Below, one piece after another: positions 25,061 to 36,960 of a DNA stretch of 64,000 nt. The notes under the pieces are model-generated. The model was given only the letters and a program-made list of their open reading frames with translations. It searched no databases and was not told the origin of the DNA. Position 1 is the first letter of the stretch; every line of letters starts with the position of its first letter. Both the position numbers and the translations under genes were made by a program. This stretch comes from Ricinus communis (lineage: Eukaryota; Streptophyta; Magnoliopsida; Malpighiales; Euphorbiaceae), in NCBI RefSeq assembly GCF_019578655.1, contig NC_063265.1, forward strand, positions 4,932,501 to 4,996,500. The letters run 5' to 3'.

Positions 25061-27960
25061 TGTCATGACCCGACTTTTGGGTCCGTGACTGACATTAGAG
25101 AATAAGTATGTGTAAAACCACTGAATCCCGTAGTAAGTCTAACCATTCACTAACTCAATCAAATTAAAATCCAAACTTAGTTCTAAGCACTTTTCCACAA
25201 TTAATCTTAACCATCAAATTATGCATATTTAATTCGGTCTGCCAACATACTTGGGCAAGACCCGAATTTACATAAAATTAAAACTGATAAGTCTAAAATT
25301 TCTACTATGGAGAATCTAAAGTTTTACAAGTCAAACATACCAAAATCAATTACATCAACCCGATGATGAAGGAGTCGGGTTGCTAGATAAGAACTGCAGG
25401 AAGACTAACAATCACCTGAAAAATAGTGAAATTGAGACTATCAGTTTCAAAAGTGAGTTAAAATCATATATCCAAAAATAAATTCAAACACTTCAATAAC
25501 ATATTTATTTAATTTGAAATAAATTCATGCAAGAATATGCGTGACATGCCATGCTTAAATAAAAATAACTTTCACATACTACGGGACGGAGTATTTCAGT
25601 AGAACCTTAAACCCAACACTAACATCACGACTCTCTCATTCTAACAGAACTGGCGGCCAGAGAGTGAAGCTCGACCAAGGTTCTTAACTCCAGTTCGATC
25701 ACTTAATTATTGCTATTACTCTTAGCCTTTAGGCTCTCTTACTCCAATAAGACTAGCGCCCAGAGAGCGAAGCTTGACCAAAGTTCTTAACTCCAGTCTG
25801 GTCACTTAGGTTTCCAAATAAGCCGGCGCCTAGAGAGCAATGCTCGACCAGGGACCTTTACTCCGACAAACACACTCTACCCAGCCCAGAGAGCAATGCT
25901 CGACCAGGACAAGTCCTAAAATTTACCTTTTCAAATTTACCCTTTTTGCCTTTTTATTATCAGTCTCGGATTCATACCGGTGCAACTCAGCAAATAGTAT
26001 GTTCTACTGCCGTCCCATCCCGAGTCATCATGCAATAATAAATTCAATGATGAAGAATATGATATATATGAATAGTAATTAAATGAATAATTTAAACTTA
26101 TAATAAATTAATCATAATCGCTATTTAAAATCTGTGCATGACACGTGCATAACAGATATATGACTTTAACTCACAGCTCTGACGACCACCTAGCTCTGCT
26201 CCGATGCCTTTGATGGAACGAGCCGAACTGACTGATTATCTAATCACGGAAAACAACTTAATAAGTAACATTAAAACATTTGACAATTAATTCTAGGTCT
26301 AGACTCCTAGGACTGACTGTCTATGAATCTCGACTCAGAAGAATTCTATTGAAAATCCGGCAGAACCTTTCCTAAATTACGGACATTGACCATCCATATA
26401 ACGGGTCCAGGATCTGCCAGAAAACACTTCAAATTTTCAACAATTTATTTTTAACGGGAGTCGGGTCTCCAAGACTTCACTATTTTTCCCCACTCCGCCA
26501 CACATCACAAATCATGACTAATTGCAGACAGTCCGACAAACAATTATTTTAACTCACAATATTTTCTAATGCTCAACACAGTTCAATAAACACATAAATT
26601 TACTAAATAATTCTAAAATCAACGGGCCAGAAAATTACCGAGATGCTTGATCGCTCGGTTGACTCGCCTCCAACCGCCGGAGTCCAATCGACGATCCAAA
26701 CGCACCAATGGACTCAAAACGACGCGCTGATGATGATTCCTGCTTCCGATCTTCCGATCCAACCCCCGATCATCCGGAGAGATTTACGGACGATCTCGGC
26801 AGTCGATTTTTAAACGGAATCTGATCGCCATGAAACCGGTGCCATTGGAAAGCTTGAGCTAATGGGAGGCCGGATATGTCCTCCGATCAGCCAAAGCTCG
26901 CCGGAAAAACCAGAAAACTCCGTCTGCCACCCATTTTCTCTCTCCACCGTGAACTTCCAACTCCGGCCACCATTTGTGTCGCTGCTGCCGCCAAAATGAA
27001 GCCCAGGCTTAGGGAAGTCGATTGCCACCCGACTCGGCCGCCAACGCCGCCGGAGACGCCTAGAATGGCATCCAAAAGCCGCTGCCTCCTTTGTGTTTTT
27101 CACTTAGCACCGCTCCCTGCGATCTCTTTCTTCGTCGGCAAACTCATGCTCCCGACCTCACACTTCCCCGCTCCTCTTCTCTCTCCCCGATCTCCTTCTC
27201 CTTTTCTTCTTCTTTCTTTTCCTTATCGCCATTAAGCCCCTGAACTTTTCTCTCTTACTATTTAATCCCTCAACTTTTTAATTACTAACAATTTCGTCCT
27301 GCAAAATTTTCAATTAACCCTTAAACTTTTCTTTAGCTTTTCAATTAAGCCCCTAACTATTTAATTTGACAAATTAGAATTATTGAAAACATACAATTAC
27401 ATATTTACCCTTGCTTTTAAATATAAAATTACCAAAAAGCCCTTGCCAACATAATTAATTACAAAAATACCAAACATACAAATTTTCATTAAAACCCCAT
27501 ATTAAAAAAATTATACTTTTAATCCTTATTCCGAATTAATTTTTCAATTTAATCCTAACACTTATTTAATTTAATTAATCAATTTACTAACTATTTTTCA
27601 ATTAAAATCAACACTATTAGCTAATTAAAATTCATCATTCCTAAATAAATTCTTTTATAAAATATTAATTATTAATTCTTTCATAACTCTCAAATATAGA
27701 ATTTAATTCATATATTCATATCGGAAAAAATTGAATGACCGAAAATATAATTTATTTTTCAAGAAATTTACTTAATTACTTTCTTAAAATCAAACTAATT
27801 AGATATAGAAAATAACTCTCTTATTTGTCTAGCATTAAAATTTCTACTTAAAATATTCCAATTTAAACCAAATAAAATAAGTAAAATTAATTGAAATAAA
27901 AACTCATTTATTAATTATTACTAATATTATAATTATTAAAGAAAAATTCCGGGTATTACA
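25061..27960 (+). mobile_element. Long LTR without internal region (family A, copy 1)
   Basis: A 2.9 kb unit starting TGTCATGACCCG and ending GGGTATTACA, so TG...CA termini, homologous along its length to 36961-39777 and 56050-58809. No primer site, gag or pol follows, so it is a solo LTR. The flanking five bases (tttcg and cttgg) agree at only three positions, so the duplication is either mutated or lost. Internally it has a start region, a short tandem-repeat block at about 25640-25910, a CpG-rich block at about 26640-27230 ending in pyrimidine-rich DNA, and an AT-rich tail. The length and termini recall chromovirus-type gypsy LTRs, but that assignment is inference. Confidence 0.85.
25640..25910 (+). 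repeat. Internal tandem repeats of family A LTR copy 1
   Basis: Four diverged units, each holding a core like cagagagcaatgctcgacca followed by ctTaactCC and a variable spacer. The same block occurs in every family A copy with a different number of units (three in copies 2 and 3, five in copy 4). Confidence 0.8.
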
Positions 27961-28420
27961 CTTGGTGAGTAAAATTACTCATTTTTCTTGTCTTTTATAG
28001 ATTTTAACAAAGTGTTAGTAAATCAGATTTTTTAGTTTATGAATTTATATACATTCTTTTTTAGTTTTGGAATTTATACTTTGTTCATTCTAATCTTTTC
28101 TTGTATTGATCTCCATCAGTGGTGAGTGTAATTATCCATTATTTTCTTTTGTTTTTATAGATTTTGATTAAGTGCTAATAAATTTGATTGCTTGATTTGA
28201 TTTTTTATTTTTTAGAAATTGATGATATTTAGTAATTGATGATTTGGATTCTCTTTATATAAAAAGGACTTCTAATTGGTTTAATATTCTTAAAAAAATT
28301 CTTTGAGTCTATTCCCTCTGCTGCTATTAAAGAGATTAACTTCATTCTTTCTATCTTGTTAATAGTTTTCTTAATTAATGATGAATGCGCTCTAAGTGTT
28401 TGATGAAAATAGTTACAATA

Positions 28421-28428
<8 letters not shown>

Positions 28429-28484
<56 letters not shown>
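28429..28484. repeat. (AT)n microsatellite
   Basis: An uninterrupted run of about 28 AT dinucleotides preceded by a poly(A) tract. Confidence 0.97.
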
Positions 28485-28489
<5 letters not shown>

Positions 28490-29149
28490 GTTTGAGAGTT
28501 TAAAAACTAAGAAGGTAAGGAGAATATAAAATGGAAGAGTGTGGGAAGGAGACTAAAAAAAATTTTGTTGTTTTTTGTAGGCCTAAGACATGAACTTCAT
28601 GTTTTGTTCTCTATTTTTTTTTTCTTTTGCTTTATTATTGTTGTTTTGGATTTAGTTATTATGATAATGATAATATATACTCATTTTCTACTTATAATAT
28701 ACTCGAAGTATATTATATACTGTTAACTGTATTTTCTATTTTAATTTTCTTAATATGTAGCCTCAATCTTATACATATTGTGATTATATATTAGCTTTTT
28801 ATTTTGTAGTGCTCAAACAACATGAATGGGAGCCTTAAAGATAATGGTCATATTTTGATCATGTTGTTCTTTTATATAAAATCTAATGAAATGATGGTTT
28901 GTTGGTGAGATTGAATCATAAGGCAAGCTTAAGGAGGTGGATAGGCCAAACAAGATTTGAAGAAGAAACCTAATCTAATTTTTTTATTAATGTGTTTATA
29001 CATGACGGACAAGTAGTTTTATAGTTTTATTACTAGGTTTAGTTATACATATATTAATTTGTAGATTTTTGTTTGTTTGAATTTGTTATGAATGATTTAT
29101 TAATACATAGAAAGTTTATTACTTTAGTCTAAATGTTTAATTGTTAGTC

Positions 29150-30020
29150 TTTTTGTATATCAAAAAATAAGAATGTTTCAATATAAGTTAAATATACTCA
29201 TAATATACTATGATGATACCCTTTATATACTATAAAAAATTGGATAAATAATTTATTTTTAGATTTTCTTATGTATTTTTTTGGCTATTTAATACTGCAA
29301 TTATTGTTTAATGTATACATAAGTTGCATTTATTTTATAAAAAGATTGATTTTATAATTTAACAACTCGATGACCATACTTGAGAGAAATCAATAGCTTT
29401 TCAATTTGATTTCATAATTTGGTTTCATGAATTAAAATTTATGTAATTAAATAGTTTTTGTAATTAATTAATATTTATTATGAGTGATCAAAATTAGTCA
29501 TTAGAATATATATTACTCGTGCAATAAATATATATAAATATTTTAATTAACTCAGAAATAATAATAGATACTTATTATATATTCATATTATATACTCGAA
29601 AAATATACTATATGTTGTTAGGTTTACAAGACTACTGTAACATAAGTTGAATATATTGGTAATATACTCGAAAATAACCTTTGTTCGAAATATATTTGGT
29701 ATCAATCATTTCTCGTAATATTTATATTTTACTTCTCTAAATTTGTTCAATAACTTTTTTTGTTATTAGATTTGTATAGTCAGCGTAATTTGAAATAATT
29801 ATGATTTGTTTAGAACTTTTTAGAAATTATTTTTGATTATATATTAGAACTTTTAGGACTTGGACATAAAATATATAGATTTTAATCAATTCAGAAATAA
29901 TATTATATACTCATAATATATTATATATCGTTAAGTTTATAAGTATGTTTAATTTTATGTGAATATACTTATAATATAATTCAATGATACCTGTTGTATA
30001 CTTGAAATAAACTTGGTTTA
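29150..30020. repeat. Diverged tandem-like repeats with tatatactcg motif
   Basis: Blocks near 29160-29250, 29550-29690 and 29880-30010 share an ordered set of motifs: ttcagaaataat, tatatactc(g/a)taatata, gttaagtttataag and atactcataatata...gatacc. Similar fragments recur near 28680 and 30790. Spacing is irregular (about 300-400 bp), suggesting an old expanded or retriplicated segment. Confidence 0.5.
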
Positions 30021-32738
30021 ATGCATTTTTTGTTACTTTTCTTTATCCATTTCTTTTATATATTTTAATGTCGTTGTTTTATATAATTTTTAATATATAT
30101 ATGAGTCTGTTTTTTTATATTTTTTGAATATTCTTTGATGCTTTTAAAAACTACTTAATATTCTCATTCAAGTAACACAAATAGTATTGCTTTTGGTAAT
30201 ATTTGGTTATTTTATATTGGAAGTGGTTGTTGATATATAAAATCCCATGTCAGATTTCAATATCTCTTTGCTTGCATAACTTAGCCAACTTCAACTTGTT
30301 TATGCCTTGGATTGATTATGATTAATTCCACATCGTGCTTTTTTAATTTGTTCAACAACGATTTTTGTTATCAAACTTGTAACGTCTTTCATTCTTGTTT
30401 CCATTCTTGTAACGTCTTACACAAAGGGTATTTAGTGAAATTACATTTTATCGACTTCAACTCTAAATAGAATGGGAGGTTTGCATTTTCTTCTACTTGT
30501 AGTTGTGAATAATCTGTTTGACTTAATATCGAATCCCATTATTGTTTTCTCCATTTTAATTTTGTTATATTTTTTGATATTATTTTTATGAGGTTTGTAA
30601 AATTATTATCCTTTAGTATTAGAATGCCTTTTATGTCAAAGTTTCTATATATATCTCATGTTTTCTTCCTAATGCCTATTATAGTGAAAAAAAATAGATA
30701 TTATGTCCATATTTATTTATAAGAAAAATATAATAGATGATTTTAAAATCTGAATAGAAAAAAATCAGTAAAAATTTGAGTATTATATATCTGGAATAAA
30801 TTGGTTATATACTTAGTATATACTATTAATTCACTGTATATTTTAAAAATAATTTTATATTTTGTTAAGAAAATATTTTTCTATAATATATAATTGATGA
30901 TTTCTTTTACTTATTTATATTCATAAGATAGTTAATATTCAAGAATTTTACAAGATATATATCATACACATATAATAAAAATATAAATTTTTAGAATATA
31001 TACTTCTACATACTCGATATATATTATTTTCTGGATTTTCTGTAAAATAAATTTAATTCATTAGTTTTATGTAGATCTGAGTTTTAAAATACAATATTCA
31101 CCTTTTACAACTTTTAAATACTTAAAAACACATATAATATAATGGTTTTTGAAAAAATTTGATGCAATGAAATTTAAATTTATACAAAATCAACTAAATA
31201 TGTATATGAAATTGGATTACCTCTTATGGAATTGAAATATTGATGAATCTATCTTTAAAAAGTTTCTAATATTTCATTTTACTGTTTATTGTTAATGTGT
31301 CTAAGTTAGTACTCGCAAGTACATAAACTGTTCTTATAGTAAAGCGGTAAAATACACCAAGGTCGATCAATACATAATAATAGAAGTAAATCTAAACACT
31401 CTAAATTAGTATTTTGAGAAAATAGAATATTCATAAAAGAAATAAAATAAACTATAAAGTAAATATGCAATGCAAATTTAAATACTTATGATTTAAAACT
31501 ATATGCTAAAAACAGTATTTAGCCTAGCCAATTACTTAGTAATCTCCTTATTTTACTTTAAATCAATATCTAATGAATGAGATGGTGATGTGCATTTTTC
31601 CTTACTTACTCAAGCTAATGATGCAACTAAAGTTTCTTCTACCAACATAGATTGAAGCAACGATGATGTCTCTAATACATTCAACCTAAATATTTTCATA
31701 ACAATTATTATTATTAAATTAATATGATGGTTAACTAACAACAATAACTGAAACTAATAAAGGTATGAAGGTAAAGAAATCATTCATTAAATAAATAAAA
31801 AACAAAGTGCATATGAAAATAAAAAGGCTAAACTAATATTTGTGAAAACTAGCCTAACATATTTAGCCCAATGATGATATGGTATTAAATAGAAAGACAT
31901 AAAAATAATAAAATAAAAAGCTTCATTGAAATCCAGAATTCTTCAAATATGAAGATTATTGAACCTTACTCTCCACTTCTTGAAAAGCTTCTTAGATCTT
32001 AAAAGAACAATGAAAACTAAAAATAAAATATTTATGAAGAACTGTAGAGATTTGTAGAGACAAGAATGATGAACAAATGCAGGTGAGAGATGTAGCAGAG
32101 AGCATATGGGAGAAAGCTCTCCTCTCTCTTTTAGAACTTGCTTTGCAGTGATATATATAAAGTAGAGTCCTCCTCTAAATAAGACTACCTAAAAATAAAT
32201 ATACCCAAGATAAGTCTATCTAATAGATAAACTATAAATATCATTTTCTCCACCAAATATTATCTTATAAATAACTTTTAATATAAATCCTAATAATTAT
32301 ATAAAATAACTAAAATACCCCCCTTGGGCCTTGTATAATTGGGCCAGCACAACAAATAGCAAATCCACATGCCTTAATCTTGGGCCTTGACACGAACATA
32401 TCCAATTAAATTTTTTCTTTGAGTATTTTCTTTCATTTTCCCTTTCTTGGCTAATATTACCTAAAAAATAGACAATAAAATTTAAGTGAGGTATAAGTAC
32501 TTATTTTCAACATATTATATATATATATAATATACTATTAAAGCTCTAAAACATCCTAAGCATATATACATAATTTGGACCTATCAATTGTTGTCTATTC
32601 ATGATGATGAGATCACTATTTAATTTGTTGTGGTTTTGTTAAGATTTGGTGTTGTAATTATTGGGCTTTTGAATCGAATAGTTGGAAGAAAAAAAAACAT
32701 GTGCTTTAAATGTTAAGTAAATTTATTGTACTTTAAGC

Positions 32739-32742
<4 letters not shown>

Positions 32743-32774
<32 letters not shown>
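32743..32774. repeat. (TA)n microsatellite
   Basis: A simple run of alternating A and T, about 32 bp. Confidence 0.95.
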
Positions 32775-32778
<4 letters not shown>

Positions 32779-33585
32779 TGACTTTCGAGATCTTTGATTT
32801 GTGTGCTTGACTTTTGACGCATGAAATTTTTATTTTGACATGTTATTTTGACACATGGAATTCAAGCTTATAAGTAATTTTATAGTTCCTTTTATTAATT
32901 TGTTGATTAAGAAGTTATATTCCTAATTAAATATTGACTCTAATTTTAAAAATAGTATATTAATTATATTTTAATATTATATTAATTAATAAATTATTAT
33001 TTTTAATTAAATAATAATTCTAATTCTAAAAATAAATTTTTAAATTATTTTTAATATTATATTTAATAATAAATTAATCTTTAATTATATAATAAATTTG
33101 TATTTTTAGAAAATAGTAATATGAATTATATTGATAGTATTAATTTATATAATATTAAAAGTAATTAATAAATATTTTAAAAATAATTTTATATTATTAC
33201 ATTAATGATATTTAAAAATTTAAAAATTTTAAAAAATATCAAAATAATTAATTTACTATTATTTTTTAATTAACTGTAATTAGTAGGAGAAGAAGAAGAC
33301 AAGGCCGAAGACAAAAAAGGCCCATCAGACATGAGACAAGTTTTTCACCTTTAAAATGAGCCGATGCCTCGGAGGAGATTTCATCATCACCTTCAAATCG
33401 ATTATTGAACGAAGCAAGCAATCTCAGTTTCATTTTAGTTCATTGGACTATGCTTGATGCTATTTATTTTAGAAAATATAATTTTTATATACAAAAATTA
33501 AATAAAATAATATTTTTATATAAAAATAAAATAATATTTTTATATAAAAAATAAAATATTTTATTTAAATTTAATAAATTTCTTA

Positions 33586-34442
33586 GAATATTTCCAATGC
33601 TCATAATATAAAATAACACTTCAATACATTTTTTATTTTTCAAATATAAAATAGAGAGTCAAATTGACTCTTTATATATAGATCTCTCTATATGTAAAGC
33701 GTCATAATATAAAATAACACTCCAATGCACTTTTTAGTCTTTAAATATAAAGTAAAAAGTCAAATTGACTGTTTATATATAAAGAGTCAAACTTCACTCT
33801 TTACTCTATATTCAATAAATACATTACAAATTTCTATATATTTGATTTAATTGATATTTATTATTATTGTTTTTCTACTGGTAAAAATTAAACAAAAAAA
33901 AAAAGAAATTAAAACTATTAATGTTATGAAAATAAAAATAAGGTAAAAAATAAAATATAAAGAGTCTATTGGACTCAAGTAAAAGTCTAAAAGTAAGATA
34001 AAGAATAAATATAAAGAGTCTATTGGACTAAAGTAAAAGTTTACTCTTTATATTTGAATATTCTTTAAAATACTTTTTATTATAGAAATTATGTTCTTTA
34101 AAATAAAGAGCATCATTGGAGATGCTCTTATATTTTATTATATATCTTACCTTATTTTCATAAGTATTAATAGTTTTACTTTCCCATTCATTTTCTTTTT
34201 AACTTTTACCAATATAAAAATATTAATTATAAATATTAATTAAATCAAATACATAAAAATTTGCAGGGTATTTATTAACAATATAGTAGAAAGTAAAATT
34301 TGGCTTTCCACATATAAATAGCTAAATTGACTTTTTATTTTATATTTAAAAAATAAAAAGTGCATTAAAGTGTTATCTTATGACATGACTCTTTAAAATA
34401 AATAGTTTGACATATATAAAGAGTGCATTGGAGATGCTTTTA
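33586..34442. mobile_element. Tourist-like fold-back / nested MITEs
   Basis: A candidate element 33586-34127 is flanked by TTA (33583-33585 and 34128-34130) and ends in gagatgctc, with the diverged left end gaatatttccaatgctc. The following 34131-34442 is largely the reverse complement of about 33700-33970 (shared landmarks: ataacact..aatgcactttttA, aaagtcaaatt, ttgatttaatt.atattta), so the whole 860 bp can fold back. The right side ends in gcattggagatgctttta, abutting the Harbinger element. No coding capacity. TWA target sites and GAGCATC-type ends match PIF/Harbinger-derived MITEs. Confidence 0.7.
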
Positions 34443-34849
34443 GAGCATCCCGATGGTGCTCTTTATTTTAAAGAGCATCTTTACTTATAAAGAGTGAAAA
34501 ATTTTATTTGAGTCCAATAAACTCTTTATATTTGTATCTCTATTTTGTTTTATCAAACAAGCATTAATGTTTTAGTTTTTCCCTCTTTCTCTTTTACTAG
34601 AATTCCCTCCTTTTATTTCATTATTCTCCCTCCATTATTTTAATGAACTCAACCATTCATTTCATATTCACACCGAGCTTCTTACAAAATATTTAAACTC
34701 TTTCTTCTAGTACATCATGCTTTCTACTTATTTAATCAGTACTTTACTTGATGATTCTGAATCATATGATTATTTAGAGATGGCAATACCTACTATATTG
34801 CTCAACAAAAAGAAGAAGGACAACACTACATTATGATTCAGTTTATGGG

Positions 34850-35946
34850 CATGCATACATAAGGCGTGATAGAGTTCAAGGCCATCACAAGCTTTTTCAT
34901 GACTACTTTGGAGACAATCTTATACATTCTCCAAATTTATTTTAAAGGAGGTTCCAAATGAGTCAATCTTTTTTTTTTCGTATTCAATCTGCTTTAGAAG
35001 ATGCTGTTGGATTTCTTGATTTGTTTTCTCTCCAAAAAATCACGGCTGCAATAAGGATGCTTGCATATGGAGTTGCAACATATTATATTGATGAATATGT
35101 GAGGATTGGTGAAAGTACTGCGATTGAAAGTCTTAAGAAATTTATTAAAGCAATAACGTCAATTTTTTTAGAGAAGTATATGAATCTCTGAACAAATTTG
35201 CTATTACTAGATTGTTAAAAGAAGGTGACAACTGTGGTTTTCCTAGAATATTAGGAAGCATTGACTGTATGCACTGGAAATGAAAAGATTGCCTAGTTGC
35301 TTGGAAAGGGATGTATGTTGGCCACATTCGTGAATCAACTATAATCCTTGAAGTTGTAGCTTTTTATGATTTTTGGATATGGCATTGCCTTCAGTGGACT
35401 ACTTAGATCACATAATGACATAATGTTCTAGAGCGATCATATTTATTTACAGATCCTGCTGAAGAACGTGCTCCACCAATCAACTATTCAATTAATGGTC
35501 ATGATTATACAATGGGATACTACCTTACTGATGGTATATATCCTCCATGGTCAACTTTTGTGAAAACGACTCCATTTCCACAAAGTAATAAGCATAAACA
35601 ATTTGCTATAACATAAGAGTCGGCAAGAAAAGATGTAGAACAAGCATTTGGGGTATTACAACACAATTTGCCATTGTGCATGGACTAGCACATTTCTTGG
35701 CATCATGAAACGCTTAAAGACATTATAAAAGCTTACATCATATTACACAATATGATTGTTGAAGATCAGAGACATATTAAAGATTTAGATTTTAACTATG
35801 ATGCTATTCCAAACATATCATTTCACACAGTGGAGCTTAAGGAATTTATTCAATGTCATCATCGCATTAGAGATAGAGACATTCATTTTCAACTATAACA
35901 AGATCTAATTAAGCACATATGGAAAATATATGAGAGTCATATGTAA
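34850..35946 (+). pseudogene. PIF/Harbinger DDE transposase pseudogene
   Basis: Recognisable stretches in order: a degenerate N-terminus (RRDRVQGHH..FHDYF), LQKITAAIRMLAYGVA, YVRIGESTAIESLKKF, FPRILGSIDCMHWK (first catalytic Asp region), ESTIILEVVAFYDFWIWH, then YYLTDGIYPPWSTFVKT (second Asp region), SARKDVEQAFGVLQ (Glu region) and IIKAYIILHNMIVEDQ. In-frame stops replace expected codons at several places, for example a TGA right after CMHWK where family members have Trp, and TAA codons at about 35615 and 35896 where Gln is expected. A frame change occurs near 35190. These are decay marks; no functional product is expected. Confidence 0.88.
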
Positions 35947-36960
35947 CAAAAAATTATCAATAGATAAACTAAAATAATGTATTCTGTTAGTATTTTGTTC
36001 TTAGTGAAAGTGAGAAAAACTTTTTTTTTCTTGACTGATACATTAGACAATGAGGTTGTAGCAAACAAATCTTAGTCAATTTTAATTTTGATTATCCAAA
36101 GGCCAAGTTTCTGTTTTAATTTGACCAGTGTTGTCGTTGCTTGTTATGTGTAAAAATAAAAAAAATAGTAAAATAATTTCTTTTAAAAGACTTGTGAGTT
36201 AAGTGGCATAACACTTTTAGGCAACCAAGAACCTATGAGAATTTAGATAATTGAGGCTGCAATATAACTAGGAGCTGAAATAAGTTCAATTTTTTAAAGA
36301 AATGATAAAGAAAATTGTTTCAAAATAAAAGTACCAATATAAAACTAGGCATGCATAGACAACGAAACTAGTTATGCATAGACATAATAAGATATTTTCT
36401 TTTTGATTCAGCAACAAACTAACTATTGAATTTGAACAACAAAACTATAGCTGCACCAAACTAACTTATAAAGTTTAGAACTCTTATATCCTTAAGCCCC
36501 ATAAACAGGATCCATAACATATCTAGTCAGCTAGTAGAATTTAGTATTGTCTAGATCTCCTTTCAAAAATTTCTTTTTGGCTTTGAATATAAAAGTTTGC
36601 AAGCATTTGAGACATCTCTGTTATATCCATAGCCATTATCCTTTCATCTTCCTTCATTTGTTCTAATCGAAGTTTTTCTTGCTCATAGGTAAGCCTCTCT
36701 CTTGTTCTTCAGCATATGCCCTTTCAAATAATTTTAATTTCTTTTCATTGAATTGTTTTTTCTCTCTCTCATTTCTAGTAATAAATTCACATATGAAATT
36801 GAGTCATTTGCCAAATCTTTGCCCTTCCTTTTCTTTCTATCTTTTTTAGCTTTCCTTTCAAATGGTCTCTCTAAGTCCATAAAGTTAGAACTTACAATAT
36901 TGTCATCTTTAAAATTCACTTGACTCTCTCAAGTAGGAGGATAAACATAAAGACTTCTAT

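Larger units (their letters stand above)
25005..28200 (+). repeat. Local tandem duplication of about 130 bp split by an LTR insertion
   Basis: Bases about 25013-25060 plus 27961-28030 form one copy and about 28073-28200 a second. Shared landmarks are cttttctta/tgattgatctccat just left of the insertion point and ggtgagt...attttcttgt...tttatagatttt just right of it. The LTR at 25061-27960 sits between gatctccat and ggtgag of the first copy; the second copy keeps them contiguous and so shows the approximate empty site. Confidence 0.7.
27961..33585. other. AT-rich repeat-laden intergenic region without genes
   Basis: No coding region recognised. It contains an (AT)n microsatellite (28429-28484), another at 32743-32774, diverged repeats with tatatactc motifs at about 28660-31060, and from about 31300 to 32520 a moderately conserved-looking stretch with a cctctctctt/TATA-like segment (about 32130-32160) that could be part of an old mobile element. 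Composition and lack of domains argue against genes. Confidence 0.55.

Noticed and set aside
25640..25910. CRISPR-like array
   Set aside because: The repeated cores are diverged, the spacing is irregular, and they lie inside an LTR of a plant retrotransposon; CRISPR is not expected in plant nuclear DNA.
26810..27235. Long open frames on both strands in the CpG-rich part of LTR copy 1 (and equivalents at 38708-39127, 57570-58334, 61409-61922 and 63320-63989)
   Set aside because: The frames shift between copies, differ in start and length, and encode low-complexity basic or Pro/Ser-rich sequence. High GC content explains the absence of stops; no conserved protein emerges across copies.
34958..35191. 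Short protein-coding gene of 77 codons
   Set aside because: It is only the longest intact piece of the Harbinger transposase pseudogene, which continues in other frames on both sides.
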